Positions 33,048 to 41,253 of a DNA stretch of 64,000 nt are shown here, piece by piece; the stretch's first letter is position 1; every line of letters starts with the position of its first letter. The position numbers and the translations under genes are program-made. The stretch is from JAWLGJ01 sp041685145. Lineage in GTDB: Bacteria > Pseudomonadota > Alphaproteobacteria > Rhodospirillales > Magnetospirillaceae. The notes under the pieces were generated by a model. It was given only the letters and a program-made list of their open reading frames with translations. It did no database searches and was not told the DNA's origin. The stretch covers positions 36,465 to 100,464 of the forward strand of contig JAWLGJ010000005.1 in NCBI GenBank assembly GCA_041685145.1, written 5' to 3'.

Positions 33048-33593
33048 ATGAACGACACCTCGGCGCGCGGGCGCAGCGGGCACGGCGATGCGCCGCTTTG
33101 GGATCTGGGCGACAGCCTCGGCGCCCTGACCAATATTGCGGCCCGCCTTTTCCAGCGGGCGCTGCACGAACGCCTGCAACGCTACGGCACCGCCTTCGGG
33201 CAGTGGCCGATCCTGGTCATGCTCTGGCACGAGGACGGCCAGCCGCAGCGCGAACTCAGCCGCCACATCGGCGTCGAGGCGCCCACCCTGACGCGCACCA
33301 TCGACCGCATGGTCCGCGACGGCCATGTGCGCCGGCAGCGCAACCCGCGCGACCGGCGCGAGGTGCTGATTTTCCTGACCGAGCAGGGGCGCCGCCTCAA
33401 GGACGACCTGATCCCCGAGGCAATGGCCTTGAACGCGCTGGCCGGCGACGGCATGGCGCCGGCCGAGCAGGAGGAGCTGAAGCGCCTGCTGCGCATCCTC
33501 ATCGCCCGGCTGATCGCCGCCGGCCTCTCGCGCCCCGCCGACATCCCCGAATGCATCCGACGCATCGGCGACAATACGGACGAATCGCCATGA
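33048..33593 (+). CDS. MarR-family transcriptional regulator
   Basis: A 181-residue winged-helix regulator of the SlyA/MarR type. The DNA-binding core is LSRHIGVEAPTLTRTIDRMV followed by the wing RDGHVRRQRNPRDRREVLIF, and the dimerisation helices surround it. The C-terminal tail of about 25 residues is longer than usual. Its stop overlaps the start of the efflux adaptor gene, and a TTAGCCGGCTAA palindrome lies at its promoter. The simplest reading is a ligand-released repressor of its own operon. The ligand is unknown, but such regulators usually bind aromatic acids or drugs exported by the pump. Confidence 0.93.
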   Translation: MNDTSARGRSGHGDAPLWDLGDSLGALTNIAARLFQRALHERLQRYGTAFGQWPILVMLWHEDGQPQRELSRHIGVEAPTLTRTIDRMVRDGHVRRQRNPRDRREVLIFLTEQGRRLKDDLIPEAMALNALAGDGMAPAEQEELKRLLRILIARLIAAGLSRPADIPECIRRIGDNTDESP

Positions 33594-34681
33594 GACTACG
33601 CGGCTCCTACGTTACCGCCGCACTGATCGCCGCCGCCGTCGGGCTGTGGCTGGTGTCGGGGCAGGTGGGCCCGGGCACCGGCTCCGAGGCGCCGCCCGCC
33701 GTCCCGACGGCGGCGACCGCCGCGGCGGAACGGCCGCTGCCGCGGGTGCGCGTGCGCGAGGTGCGGGCGGAGGAGCGCGTGCGCGACGTGGTGGTGCGGG
33801 GCGAGACGCGGCCCTCGCGGCAGGTGACCCTGCGCGCCGAGACCACCGGCCGCGTCCTCGAACTGCCGGTGCGCGAGGGCACCCAAGTCGAGGCGGGCCA
33901 GGAACTGGTGCGCCTGGACGGCGACGACCGCGAGGCGCGCCTGGCCGAGGCGCGGGCGCTGCTGGACCAGCGGCGCCTGGAATATGAGCAGGCCAGCCAG
34001 CTGGCGGCGGAGGACTTCGCCTCGCGCAGCCGGGTCGCCGAGGCAAGGGCGGCGCTGGACGCGGCGCGGGCGCGGCTGTCGGCGGCCGAGATCGAGCTGG
34101 CCCGCACCCGCATCGGCGCCCCCTTCGCCGGCGTGCTAGACGGCGTGGCGGTCGAGGTCGGCGACTACATCACGCCGGGCACCGACCTGGGCACGCTGCT
34201 GGACCTCGACCCGCTGGTGGTCGCCGGCGAGGTCACCGAACGCGAGGTCGCCGCCATCGCCATCGGCGCCCCGGCGGCGGCGCGCATCGGCGACGGGCGC
34301 CGCGTCGAGGGGCGGGTGACCTATGTCGCCGCCCAGGCCCGCCCCGGCACCCGCACCTATCCGGTGGAAATCTCGGTCGCCAACCCCGAGGGCATCGTCG
34401 CCGGGCAGTCGGCCGAGATGCACCTGCCGACGCGGGCGGTGCGGGCGCATCTGGTGCCGCCCTCGGCCCTGACGCTGAACGATTCCGGCGAGATCGGCAT
34501 CAAGACCGTGGACAACGACGGCACGGTGGCGTTTCACCCCGTCATGATCCTGGGCGACGGCGCCGAGGGCGTCTGGCTGGGGGGACTGCCGGACGTGGCC
34601 CGGGTCATCATCGTCGGGCAGGAATACGTCGCGGCCGGGCAGCCGGTGCAGCCGGTGCCCGACCAGAGCATCGAGGGATAG
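33590..34681 (+). CDS. RND efflux periplasmic adaptor subunit
   Basis: A 363-residue membrane fusion protein. An N-terminal membrane anchor or signal is followed by two lipoyl half-domains (VTLRAETTGRVLELPVREGT and IGAPFAGVLDGVAVEVGDYI). These flank a short coiled-coil hairpin (ARLAEARALLDQRRLEYEQA and AARARLSAAEIELARTR), then beta-barrel and membrane-proximal domains. It bridges the inner-membrane RND pump to an outer-membrane channel, which is not encoded here. It is coupled to the MarR gene by ATGA and followed by the pump after one base. Confidence 0.93.
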   Translation: MRLRGSYVTAALIAAAVGLWLVSGQVGPGTGSEAPPAVPTAATAAAERPLPRVRVREVRAEERVRDVVVRGETRPSRQVTLRAETTGRVLELPVREGTQVEAGQELVRLDGDDREARLAEARALLDQRRLEYEQASQLAAEDFASRSRVAEARAALDAARARLSAAEIELARTRIGAPFAGVLDGVAVEVGDYITPGTDLGTLLDLDPLVVAGEVTEREVAAIAIGAPAAARIGDGRRVEGRVTYVAAQARPGTRTYPVEISVANPEGIVAGQSAEMHLPTRAVRAHLVPPSALTLNDSGEIGIKTVDNDGTVAFHPVMILGDGAEGVWLGGLPDVARVIIVGQEYVAAGQPVQPVPDQSIEG

Positions 34682-34682
34682 A

Positions 34683-37600
34683 TTGAGGGAATTCATCTCT
34701 TCGGCGCTGGACCGCTCGCGCACGGTCCTGCTGGTCCTGCTGCTGATCCTGGTGGCGGGAACGGTGGCGTTCCGCGAGATCCCCAAGGAGGCGTCGCCGG
34801 ACGTCAACATCCCCATCATCTATGTGCAGATGACGCATTCCGGCATCTCGCCCACCGACGCCGAGCGGATGCTGGTGCGCCCGATGGAGACCGAGCTGCG
34901 CACCATCGAGGGCGTCAAGGAGATGCGCGCCACCGCCTATGAGGGCGGCGCCAATGTGCTGCTGGAATTCGAGGCCGGCTTCGACGCCGACCGGGCCCTC
35001 GACGACGTACGCGAGCGCGTCGACCTCGCCAAGTCGGAGCTGCCCGCCGACACCGACGAACCCGAGGTCCACGAGATCAATCTTAGCCTGTTCCCGATCA
35101 TCAATGTCGCCATCAGCGGCGACGTGCCGGAGCGGCTGCTGCTGCGCCTCGCCCGCGACCTGGAGCGCGAGCTGGAGGGCATCGCCTCGGTGCTGGAGGT
35201 CGACATCGCCGGCAACCGCGACGAGCAGGTGGAGATCATCATCGACCCCATGCGGGCCGAATCCTACGGCCTCGCCGCCGACGAACTCGCCGGCTTCATC
35301 GGCCGCAGCAACCGCCTCGTCGCCGCCGGGGCCCTGGACACCGGCCAGGGCCGCTTCGCCATCAAGGTGCCGGGGCTGCTGGAGGACGTGCGCGACATCA
35401 TGGCCCTGCCGGTGAAGGTCAGCGAGGACGCGGTGGTGCGGGTGGCCGACATCGCCTCGGTCCGCCACGGCTTCGCCGACGCCGAATCCTTCGCCCGCAT
35501 CGACGGCGATCCGGCGCTGGTGCTGGAAGTGTCGAAGCGCACCGGCACCAACATCATCGACACCGTGCGCGAGGTGCGCGCCGTCGTCGAGCGCGCGCGC
35601 CAGGATTTCCCGCCCGGCGTCCAGGTCGCCTATCTGCAGGACCAGTCGCAGGAAATCCGCACCATGCTGACCGACCTGCAGAACAACGTCATCGCGGCGG
35701 TGCTGCTGGTGATGGTGGTGGTGGTGGCGGCGCTGGGGCTGCGCTCGGGGCTTCTGGTGGGCACGGCGGTGCCGGGCTCGTTCCTGGCCGCCATCCTGGT
35801 GCTGGCGGCGCTGGGGCTGACCGTCAACATGGTGGTGCTGTTCGCGCTCATCCTGGCGGTGGGGATGCTGGTCGACGGCGCCATCGTCGTCACCGAATAC
35901 GCCGACCGCAAGATGATCGAGGGCGTCGGGCGCCGCGAGGCCTATCGCCAGGCGGCGCGACGCATGGCCACGCCGGTGATTGCCTCCACCCTGACGACGC
36001 TGGCGGCCTTCCTGCCGCTGCTGTTCTGGACCGGGGTGGTGGGCGAATTCATGAAGTTCCTGCCCATCACCCTGGTCGCCACCCTGACCGCCTCGCTGGC
36101 GATGGCCCTGATCTTCGTGCCGACCCTGGGGGCGCTGTTCGGGCGCGCCGGCGCCGCCGATCCCGGCCATATGAAGGCGCTGGCCGCCGGCGAGGGCGGC
36201 AGTCTCGACGAGCTTTCCGGCGTCACCGGCGGCTATGTCCGCGCCATGCGCCGCCTGCTGCGCCACCCCGGCAAGGTGGCGCTGCTGGCGCTGGCGGCGC
36301 TGGTGGCGGCGCAGACGGCCTATGCGCTGTGGGGCCGGGGGGTGGAGTTCTTCCCCGAGGTCGACCCCGAGCGGGCGATGGTGCAGGTGCACGCGCGCGG
36401 TAATCTCGCCGTCGACGAAAAGAACGCCCTGGTGCGCGAGGTGGAGGCGCGCCTGCTGGGCCTGCAGGGGGTCGAGACCGTCTACGCCCGCGCCGGCGCC
36501 GCCGGCCTCGGCGGCGAGAACCTGGCGCCCGACGTCATCGGCGTGCTGCAGCTTGAGTTCGCGTCCTGGGAGGAGCGCGGCCCCGCCCGCGCCATCATGG
36601 CCGAGGCCCGCCGGCGCACCGCCGACCTGCCCGGCGTGCTCATCGAGGTGCGCGAGCAGGAACAGGGGCCGCCCACCGGCAAGCCGGTGCAGGTGCAGTT
36701 GGCGGCCCAGCGCCCGGAATTGCTGGACGAGGCGGTGGCGACGGTGCGCCGCGGCATGGAGGAACTGGGCGGTTTCGTCGACGTCGAGGACACCCGTCCC
36801 CTGCCCGGCATCCAGTGGAACCTGCTCATCGACCGCGCCGAGGCGGCGCGCTACGGCACCGACGTCGCCACGGTGGGCGAGGTGGTCAAGCTGGTCACCC
36901 GCGGTCTCAAATTCACCGACTACCGCCCCGAGGGCGCCACCGACGAGGTCGACATCCTCGCCCGTTTTCCCGAAACCGAACGCAGCCTGGAGCAGCTCGA
37001 CCGCCTGCGCGTCAACACCCGCTACGGCATGGTGCCGCTGTCGAATTTCGTCGAGCGGGTGCCGCAGGCGCGGGTGGGCGAGATTGACCGCGTCGACGGG
37101 CGGCGGGTGATGACCGTCAAGGCGGACGTGGCCGAGGGGCTGCTGGTCGACGACCAGGTGCGCGCCCTGAACGCCTGGCTGGTCGAGGCCGACCTGCCGG
37201 CGGCGATCTCCTATGTCTTCAAGGGCGAGAACGAGGAGCAGGAACAGTCCAGCGCCTTCCTCGGCAAGGCCTTCGTGGCGGCGCTGATGCTGATCACGGT
37301 GATTCTGGTCACCCAGTTCAACAGCTTCTATTCCGCCCTGCTCATCCTGACCGCGGTGATGATGTCCACCATCGGCGTGATGCTGGGGCTGCTGGTCACC
37401 GGCAAGCCCTTCGGCATCGTCATGAGCGGCGTCGGCGTCATCGCGCTGGCGGGCATCGTCGTCAACAACAACATCGTGCTCATCGACACCTTCGACCGCA
37501 TCCGCCGGCAGGTGCCCGACCCCCTGGAGGCGGTGCTGCGCACCGGCGCCCAGCGCCTGCGCCCGGTGCTGCTGACCACCATCACCACGGCGCTGGGGCT

Positions 37601-37886
37601 GCTGCCGATGATGCTGGGCATCAACATCGATTTCGTCACCCGCGAGGTCACCGTCGGCGCGCCGTCGACGCAGTGGTGGACGCAGCTTTCCACCACCATC
37701 GTCGCCGGGCTGCTGTTCGCCACCGTTCTGACCCTGGCGGTGACGCCGTCGCTGCTGATGCTGCGCGAGAACGTCATCGCCTGGAACCAACGCCGCCGCA
37801 CCCGCCGCGCCCAACGCCGCGACAAGGCCGAGGCCGCATCGGCAAAGGCACGAAGCAACGGCGAAACCCGGCGCGCGGCGGAATAG
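34683..37886 (+). CDS. RND efflux transporter permease subunit
   Basis: A 1067-residue proton-driven RND pump. It has an N-terminal membrane helix, a first porter loop (IIYVQMTHSGISPTDAERML), a helix block with VNMVVLFALILAVGMLVDGA and the proton-relay region IVVTEYADRKM, a second periplasmic loop, and a closing helix block with SGVGVIALAGIVVNNNIVLI and RPVLLTTITTALGLLPMMLG. It belongs to the heavy-metal/hydrophobe RND clan, closer to the MdtB/AcrB-like hydrophobe group than to metal pumps. The start is TTG at 34683 with GAGGG seven bases upstream. No TolC-like gene follows. Confidence 0.93.
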   Translation: MREFISSALDRSRTVLLVLLLILVAGTVAFREIPKEASPDVNIPIIYVQMTHSGISPTDAERMLVRPMETELRTIEGVKEMRATAYEGGANVLLEFEAGFDADRALDDVRERVDLAKSELPADTDEPEVHEINLSLFPIINVAISGDVPERLLLRLARDLERELEGIASVLEVDIAGNRDEQVEIIIDPMRAESYGLAADELAGFIGRSNRLVAAGALDTGQGRFAIKVPGLLEDVRDIMALPVKVSEDAVVRVADIASVRHGFADAESFARIDGDPALVLEVSKRTGTNIIDTVREVRAVVERARQDFPPGVQVAYLQDQSQEIRTMLTDLQNNVIAAVLLVMVVVVAALGLRSGLLVGTAVPGSFLAAILVLAALGLTVNMVVLFALILAVGMLVDGAIVVTEYADRKMIEGVGRREAYRQAARRMATPVIASTLTTLAAFLPLLFWTGVVGEFMKFLPITLVATLTASLAMALIFVPTLGALFGRAGAADPGHMKALAAGEGGSLDELSGVTGGYVRAMRRLLRHPGKVALLALAALVAAQTAYALWGRGVEFFPEVDPERAMVQVHARGNLAVDEKNALVREVEARLLGLQGVETVYARAGAAGLGGENLAPDVIGVLQLEFASWEERGPARAIMAEARRRTADLPGVLIEVREQEQGPPTGKPVQVQLAAQRPELLDEAVATVRRGMEELGGFVDVEDTRPLPGIQWNLLIDRAEAARYGTDVATVGEVVKLVTRGLKFTDYRPEGATDEVDILARFPETERSLEQLDRLRVNTRYGMVPLSNFVERVPQARVGEIDRVDGRRVMTVKADVAEGLLVDDQVRALNAWLVEADLPAAISYVFKGENEEQEQSSAFLGKAFVAALMLITVILVTQFNSFYSALLILTAVMMSTIGVMLGLLVTGKPFGIVMSGVGVIALAGIVVNNNIVLIDTFDRIRRQVPDPLEAVLRTGAQRLRPVLLTTITTALGLLPMMLGINIDFVTREVTVGAPSTQWWTQLSTTIVAGLLFATVLTLAVTPSLLMLRENVIAWNQRRRTRRAQRRDKAEAASAKARSNGETRRAAE

Positions 37887-37904
37887 GGCGGGGGATACGC
37901 CCCC

Positions 37905-38669
37905 TCAACCCAGTGTGCGTTCCAGGAACTCCAGGGTTCGCTGCCAGGCCTGCTGGGTGTCCTCGCGGTCGTAGTTGTCCCCGGTGGGGTTGGCGAAAGC
38001 GTGGTCGGCGTCGTACCAGTTGACCACATAGCGCCGGCCGGCGGCGTCCATGTTGCGCTCGAACTCCTCCACCATCGCGGCGTCGATGTTGCGGTCCTGG
38101 CGGCCGAAATGGCCCAGCACCGGCCCCTGCAGGTTGCTCAGTTGCTCGGCGGGCAGGTTGACGCGGCCGTAATACACCACCACGGCATCGACCGGGGCAT
38201 GGGTGGCGGCGCGCAAGGCCCAGCCGCCGCCGAAGCACCAGCCGACCGTCGCCACCTGGCCGGTGGAGTCGTCGTGGCCGCGCAACCACTCGACCCAGGC
38301 GGTCAGGGTGTCGACGGCCTGCTCGGGATCGACCTGCTGGGTCTGGCGGCGGGCCTGCTGCGGGTCGTCGGTGACGCGCCCCCCGAAGAGATCCACCGCC
38401 AGCGCCAGATAACCCTGCTGGGCAAATTCGGCGGTGACGGCGCGGATCTGGTCGTTCAGCCCCCACCATTCATGCACCAGCAGCAGCGCCGGCGCCGGCG
38501 TCTCGGCCGGACGCGCCAGGGCGCCGCCGACCTTGCGGCCGCCGGGGGTGGTGACGCTCACCTCGCGGGTGCGCTCCTGGGCCACGGCGCGGGCCAGCAG
38601 CGGATCGGCGAGCACGGCGGCCAGGGGCAGGCCGGCCATGCCCTTGATGACGGTACGGCGGCGCATCAT
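37905..38669 (-). CDS. Exported dienelactone hydrolase family protein
   Basis: A 254-residue alpha/beta hydrolase with a twin-arginine signal, MMRRRTVIKGMAGLPLAAVL, so it is probably exported folded to the periplasm. The catalytic triad fits dienelactone hydrolases: Cys145 in VGWCFGGGW, Asp192 in GRQDRN and His223 in ADHAFANP. The oxyanion region is LLLVHEWWGLNDQI. Substrates of exported members are mostly unknown. The ATG at 38669 (a second ATG follows) has GGAGGG upstream. It is convergent with the RND gene, with only 18 bases between the stops. Confidence 0.92.
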   Translation of the reverse strand: MMRRRTVIKGMAGLPLAAVLADPLLARAVAQERTREVSVTTPGGRKVGGALARPAETPAPALLLVHEWWGLNDQIRAVTAEFAQQGYLALAVDLFGGRVTDDPQQARRQTQQVDPEQAVDTLTAWVEWLRGHDDSTGQVATVGWCFGGGWALRAATHAPVDAVVVYYGRVNLPAEQLSNLQGPVLGHFGRQDRNIDAAMVEEFERNMDAAGRRYVVNWYDADHAFANPTGDNYDREDTQQAWQRTLEFLERTLG

Positions 38670-38742
38670 CGGCAACCCTCCCTTCCGTGACGGGCGTCTG
38701 CATGACGGGCGTCGCTGCTGATATGGGGCGGGTTGGGGGCAC

Positions 38743-38779
38743 AAAAAGACGGGGCCCGCGCCTTCCGGCGGGGCCCCGC
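38743..38779 (-). terminator. Rho-independent terminator of rpmB
   Basis: On the minus strand CGGGGCCC pairs with GGGCCCCG across a GC-rich loop and is followed by TCTTTTT. It sits about 35 bases after the rpmB stop. Confidence 0.85.
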
Positions 38780-38813
38780 TGCATCTCGGGAGGAGAAACC
38801 CTTTCGCGGCCGC

Positions 38814-39116
38814 TCAGGCCTCGGCGGCCTCGCGCGCGGCGATCGCCTTGGCGATGCGGCGCTTGATCCGGCGGGTCTCGGTGGTCAGCCGCGCGTCGGG
38901 CGTGGACATCAGCCAGGCGTCCAGGCCGCCCTTGTGCTCGATGGTCTTGAGGCCGTGAACCGAGACGCGCAGCCGCACCATCGCGCCCAGGGCGTCGCTC
39001 AGCACCGACGTCTCCTGCAGGTTGGGCAGGAACCGGCGCCTGCTCTTGTTGTTGGCGTGACTGACATTGTTGCCGGTCATCACGCCCTTGCCGGTGACAG
39101 CGCAGCGTCGTGCCAT
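38814..39116 (-). CDS. rpmB: 50S ribosomal protein L28
   Basis: A 100-residue L28 with the standard N-terminus MARRCAVTGKGVMTGNNVSH, then ANNKSRRRFLPNLQ, and KTIEHKGGLDAWL in the C-terminal half. A CxxC zinc motif is absent, as in many proteobacterial L28 proteins. It is a monocistronic unit bounded by terminators on both sides. Confidence 0.97.
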   Translation of the reverse strand: MARRCAVTGKGVMTGNNVSHANNKSRRRFLPNLQETSVLSDALGAMVRLRVSVHGLKTIEHKGGLDAWLMSTPDARLTTETRRIKRRIAKAIAAREAAEA

Positions 39117-39133
39117 GTCCTCGGTCCCCTAGA

Positions 39134-39170
39134 CAAAAAGAAAGCCTTCCCGGCCCCAAGGGCCGGAGGC
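39134..39170 (-). terminator. Rho-independent terminator of cheZ
   Basis: On the minus strand GCCTCCGGCCC pairs with GGGCCGGGAAGGC (one mismatch or bulge), followed by TTTCTTTTTG. It lies about 65 bases after the cheZ stop and just upstream of rpmB. A small CCGCC-TTTTA-CGGCGG hairpin (39171-39186) precedes it. Confidence 0.75.
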
Positions 39171-39235
39171 CCGCCTTTTACGGCGGCAACGGCGCCGCGT
39201 CAAGGGGGAAAGCGCCCCCGCGGCGGCGGGCGGCC

Positions 39236-39850
39236 CTAACCGAACAGCTTGTCGATGTCGTCCTGGTTGAACTGTTCCTTGTCCTCCAGGTCGCCGTCGC
39301 CGTCCTTGCCGCCGTCGCCGAACAGGCTGTCGACGGCGTCCTGGCCCAGCGCCTGGCTCTTGCGCTGCGGGCCGTGCAACAGGCGCTTGTCGGGGTCGGT
39401 CTCCTCGGCCTCCACCGCCACCTGCGCCAAGGCGTGCGCCCCCCAGGCCTTCATCAGCCGGTTGACGCGCTCCTCGATGAATTTGATCGTCCGCACCACC
39501 TTGGTGACGCGCTGCCCGGTCAGATCCTGGAAGGCACAGGCCTCGAAAACGACGTTGGAGCGGTCGTTGATCTGGTCGAGGATCTTCTGGGTCGCTGGGC
39601 TGTTCTTTTCCTGCCGCGCCTTGTTCACCAGGTCGTCGATGGCCTCCATCTGCTCCATGATGGTGTTGGTGGCCTCTTCGGTGGTCTCGACGATGGCGTC
39701 GAGCTGGTCGGACATCTGGTTGAAGTGGTCGTCGTCCGCCTCCACCCCCGGCTTGCGGATCGCCGCCAGCTCCTTGCGGATGCGTTGAATCAGGTTGAAC
39801 AGCCCGATCAGCTCTTTCCTGAGCCGGGCGACCTCGGGATCGGGAGGCAT
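39236..39850 (-). CDS. cheZ: CheZ-type chemotaxis phosphatase
   Basis: A 204-residue helical protein. The segment VVFEACAFQDLTGQRVTKVV matches the CheZ active site; Asp109 and Gln113 (DLTGQ) correspond to the catalytic Asp143 and Gln147 of E. coli CheZ, which dephosphorylate CheY-P. CheZ binds CheY through a C-terminal acidic helix. Here two such motifs are seen, QDAVDSLFGD and the terminal NQDDIDKLFG, joined by an acidic linker. The ATG at 39850 has GGAGGGG upstream. No other chemotaxis gene is in the window, so it stands alone. It is co-directional with meaB after 90 bases. Confidence 0.88.
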   Translation of the reverse strand: MPPDPEVARLRKELIGLFNLIQRIRKELAAIRKPGVEADDDHFNQMSDQLDAIVETTEEATNTIMEQMEAIDDLVNKARQEKNSPATQKILDQINDRSNVVFEACAFQDLTGQRVTKVVRTIKFIEERVNRLMKAWGAHALAQVAVEAEETDPDKRLLHGPQRKSQALGQDAVDSLFGDGGKDGDGDLEDKEQFNQDDIDKLFG

Positions 39851-39911
39851 CTCAGCCCCTCCCTGTGCGCGGTGTTTCGATCATCAGCCCCCACAATGGA
39901 TATACCCCGTT

Positions 39912-39927
39912 TGCATTGATGGTGCCA
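39912..39927 (-). promoter_or_regulatory. Possible sigma54 (RpoN) promoter of cheZ
   Basis: On the minus strand TGGCACCATCAATGCA has the obligatory GG and GC separated by ten bases (-24/-12) and one mismatch in the TTGC block. It would start transcription about 50 bases before cheZ. Confidence 0.35.
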
Positions 39928-39940
39928 GGGGCGCGGCAGG

Positions 39941-40933
39941 TCAACCTTTTCCGGCGGCCCGAAACGCCTCCAGCAGCCGCCGCGCCGCCGCCGCCGGCGG
40001 CAGGCGGCCGGCGGCGACCTCGCCCTCCAGCCCCGGCAGCAGCCGCGCCACCGCCGGATCGTCGCGGAAGGCGGTGGTCAGCGCCTCGCGCACCTCGTTC
40101 CACATCCAAGCCCGCGCCTGCTCGGCGCGGCGGCGCCCGATCGCGCCCGCCTCGCCCATGACATGGCGGTAGGAACGCACCGCCTCCCAGACCTCGGCGA
40201 CGCCGGAGCCGTTCAGGGCCGAGCATTTGAGCACCGGCGGCGTCCAGTGACGCGAGGCCGGCCGCAGCAGATGCAGGGCGTTGCGGTAATCCCGCGCCGC
40301 GCGCTCCGCCGCCGGCGCCAGGTCGCCGTCGGCCTTGTTGACCACCACCGCGTCGGCCAGTTCGACGATGCCCTTCTTCAGGCCCTGCAACTCGTCGCCG
40401 CCGCCGGGCACCAGCAACAGCAGGAACATGTCCACCATGTCGGCGACGGCGGTTTCCGACTGCCCGACGCCCACCGTCTCCACCAGCACGACATCGAACC
40501 CGGCCGCCTCGCAGACCAGCATGGCCTCGCGCGTGCGCCGCGCCACCCCGCCCAGCGTGCCCCCCGAGGGCGAGGGGCGGATGAAGGCCTCGGTCCGCCG
40601 CGACAGCTCCGCCATGCGGGTCTTGTCGCCCAGCACCGAGCCGCCGCTGCGCGGGCTCGACGGGTCCACCGCCAGCACCGCCACCCGGTGCCCCTGCCCG
40701 ATAACGTGCAGGCCGAAGCTTTCGATGAAGGTGGACTTGCCCACCCCCGGCACGCCCGAGATGCCCAGCCGCACCCCGTGCCCGGCATGGGGCAGCAGCG
40801 CCTGCAACAACGCCTCGGCGCGGGGCCGATGCTCGGCCCGGGTCGATTCGACCAGGGTGATGGCGCGGGCCAGGGCGCGGCGGTCGCCGTTGCGCACGGC
40901 GGCGGCGAGGGCGGCGGCGTCGCCGGTGCTCAC
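39941..40933 (-). CDS. meaB: Methylmalonyl-CoA mutase chaperone GTPase MeaB
   Basis: A 330-residue G3E-family P-loop GTPase. Walker A is LGISGVPGVGKSTFIESFG. Other signatures are AVLAVDPSSPRSGGSVLGDK, then TRMAELSRRTEAFIRPSPSG, LVETVGVGQSETAVADMVDM, LLLLVPGGGDELQGLKKGIV and the base-specificity motif VVNKAD. MeaB protects and reloads adenosylcobalamin in methylmalonyl-CoA mutase. The mutase genes are not in the window. The GTG start at 40933 has GGGAG upstream and lies five bases after the preceding small gene's stop. Confidence 0.93.
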   Translation of the reverse strand: MSTGDAAALAAAVRNGDRRALARAITLVESTRAEHRPRAEALLQALLPHAGHGVRLGISGVPGVGKSTFIESFGLHVIGQGHRVAVLAVDPSSPRSGGSVLGDKTRMAELSRRTEAFIRPSPSGGTLGGVARRTREAMLVCEAAGFDVVLVETVGVGQSETAVADMVDMFLLLLVPGGGDELQGLKKGIVELADAVVVNKADGDLAPAAERAARDYRNALHLLRPASRHWTPPVLKCSALNGSGVAEVWEAVRSYRHVMGEAGAIGRRRAEQARAWMWNEVREALTTAFRDDPAVARLLPGLEGEVAAGRLPPAAAARRLLEAFRAAGKG

Positions 40934-40938
40934 TGGCG

Positions 40939-41244
40939 CTACTCCCGCCCTTCGCGCAACAACTTCTTCATGGCCAGGGCGACCAGCTTCTGGCGGTCCT
41001 CGTCCGAGAGGTCGGCGAGGATCTGCTGCTTGGCGCGGCGCACCTCCATCGCCCGGCGCAGCAGTTCCTGGCGCTCCGGCGTGGCGATGTCCTGCATCCG
41101 CGCCTGGATGGCGGCGATGTTGCGTTCGCGCTCGCTGCCGCCGCCGGCCGGCGCCACGCGCGCCGCCCGCCGCTTGGCCAGCGCGGCGCGCGCCTTCTCG
41201 TCCAGGAACAGGCCCGCAAAGGCCCTGGCGACAAATTTGATCAT
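40939..41244 (-). CDS. Small basic hypothetical protein upstream of meaB
   Basis: A 101-residue protein, largely helical and charged. It contains IKFVARAFAGLFLDEKARAA at the N-terminus, then NIAAIQARMQDIATPERQEL, and SDEDRQKLVALAMKKLLREG at the end. There is no membrane segment beyond a weakly hydrophobic N-terminal helix. I do not recognise a named family. It is five bases before meaB and nine bases after the decarboxylase stop, in a continuous minus-strand run. Confidence 0.65.
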   Translation of the reverse strand: MIKFVARAFAGLFLDEKARAALAKRRAARVAPAGGGSERERNIAAIQARMQDIATPERQELLRRAMEVRRAKQQILADLSDEDRQKLVALAMKKLLREGRE

Positions 41245-41253
41245 CCGCCCATG

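Noticed and set aside
34608..37814. Minus-strand frame of 1068 codons opposite the RND pump
   Set aside because: It mirrors the RND gene; the translation is His/Gln/Arg-rich with no domain, while the plus strand gives a full RND transporter.
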